From positions 1-41,769 of the forward strand of contig NZ_JAETWB010000028.1 in assembly GCF_016773205.1 (NCBI RefSeq): 41,769 bases of DNA, written 5' to 3'. Position numbers and translations under genes: made by a program. The notes beneath the pieces are model-generated. The model saw nothing but the letters and a program-made list of their open reading frames with translations. It did not search any database and had not been told where the DNA came from. This document shows positions 41,693 through 41,769 of the stretch, piece by piece (the first letter of the stretch is position 1; each line of letters begins with the position of its first letter). Source of the DNA: Belnapia arida (GTDB lineage: Bacteria > Pseudomonadota > Alphaproteobacteria > Acetobacterales > Acetobacteraceae).

Positions 41693-41769
41693 TGAACCGC
41701 TCTGGGTTTGCCGGAGGCTTCAAACCTTGAGAGGTTGGAGCCATGACGAAGAAGACGTTGAACCGATTT
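41693..41769 (+). mobile_element. Left end of an IS3-type insertion sequence (window edge)
   Basis: TGAACCGCTCTGGGTTTGCC at 41693 resembles terminal inverted repeats of IS3-group elements that begin TGAACCGCCC. Just inside it a strong TTGGAG site and ATG 41743 encode MTKKTLNRF, the start of an IS3 OrfA-type protein. Only 77 bases are visible, so identity beyond that is inferred. Confidence 0.6.
41743..41769 (+). CDS. IS3-family transposase OrfA, first 9 codons
   Basis: Partial gene cut by the window end. Nine residues MTKKTLNRF after a GGTTGGAG ribosome site match the usual beginning of OrfA proteins in this IS group. Confidence 0.5.

Overview
The window is GC-rich (roughly two thirds G+C by eye, clearly lower only between about 15.2 and 18.5 kb). 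It looks like an accessory, mosaic chromosomal or plasmid region of an alphaproteobacterium. Orphan TctC/Bug solute receptors, DUF2924 with a serine recombinase, DUF2161 and IS630/IS4/IS3 relics together suggest Rhodospirillales, most likely a Roseomonas-like Acetobacteraceae; this placement is inference. No rRNA, tRNA or CRISPR array was seen.

Layout. 0.2-5.3 kb (mostly minus strand): a secreted trypsin-like protease, a frameshifted terminase fragment, an SMP-30/gluconolactonase-like enzyme, an unusual SDR and a TctC/Bug receptor. 5.7-7.6 kb: an IS4-type transposase relic, an HNH nuclease behind a chain of short overlapping ORFs, and a DUF2161 PD-(D/E)XK protein. 7.7-10.1 kb (plus): a tight catabolic operon of Bug receptor, kynurenine-formamidase-like cyclase and classical SDR. 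10.2-15.2 kb (minus): a prophage relic with a ParB-methyltransferase fusion and terminase small and large subunits, but no portal or capsid genes, interrupted by an oppositely oriented tandem ABM-like gene. 15.9-22.3 kb (plus): an integrative element with an unknown protein, a small HTH protein, a primase/DUF3987 protein split by an in-frame TGA, a small protein, DUF2924, a large serine recombinase and an accessory protein. The recombinase 3' end and the accessory gene occur again, diverged, at 23.3-23.9 kb, and an M48 lipoprotein protease lies between the copies.

24-33.6 kb: a His-rich secreted TPR protein, a methyltransferase, then a putative IS630-derived unit (27.06-29.46 kb). That unit has matching inverted ends, a nitrilase preceded by a truncated second copy of the methyltransferase start, and a dead IS630 transposase. 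After it comes a CoA-transferase / CBS / GntP-permease operon closed by a strong hairpin. 34-41.8 kb: a conserved protein of unknown function, two alpha/beta hydrolases, and a DUF3182 / hydrolase / DUF2332 cluster whose last gene appears interrupted at the window edge by an IS3-type element.

How it fits together. The metabolic genes (two Bug receptors, cyclase, SDRs, lactonase-like enzyme, nitrilase, CoA-transferase with permease) point to uptake and breakdown of small organic acids and nitriles or amides. They are embedded in prophage, serine-recombinase and IS debris, which probably brought in or rearranged several of them. The points most worth checking are the IS630 passenger unit, the in-frame TGA in the primase/DUF3987 gene and the duplicated recombinase tail around the M48 gene.
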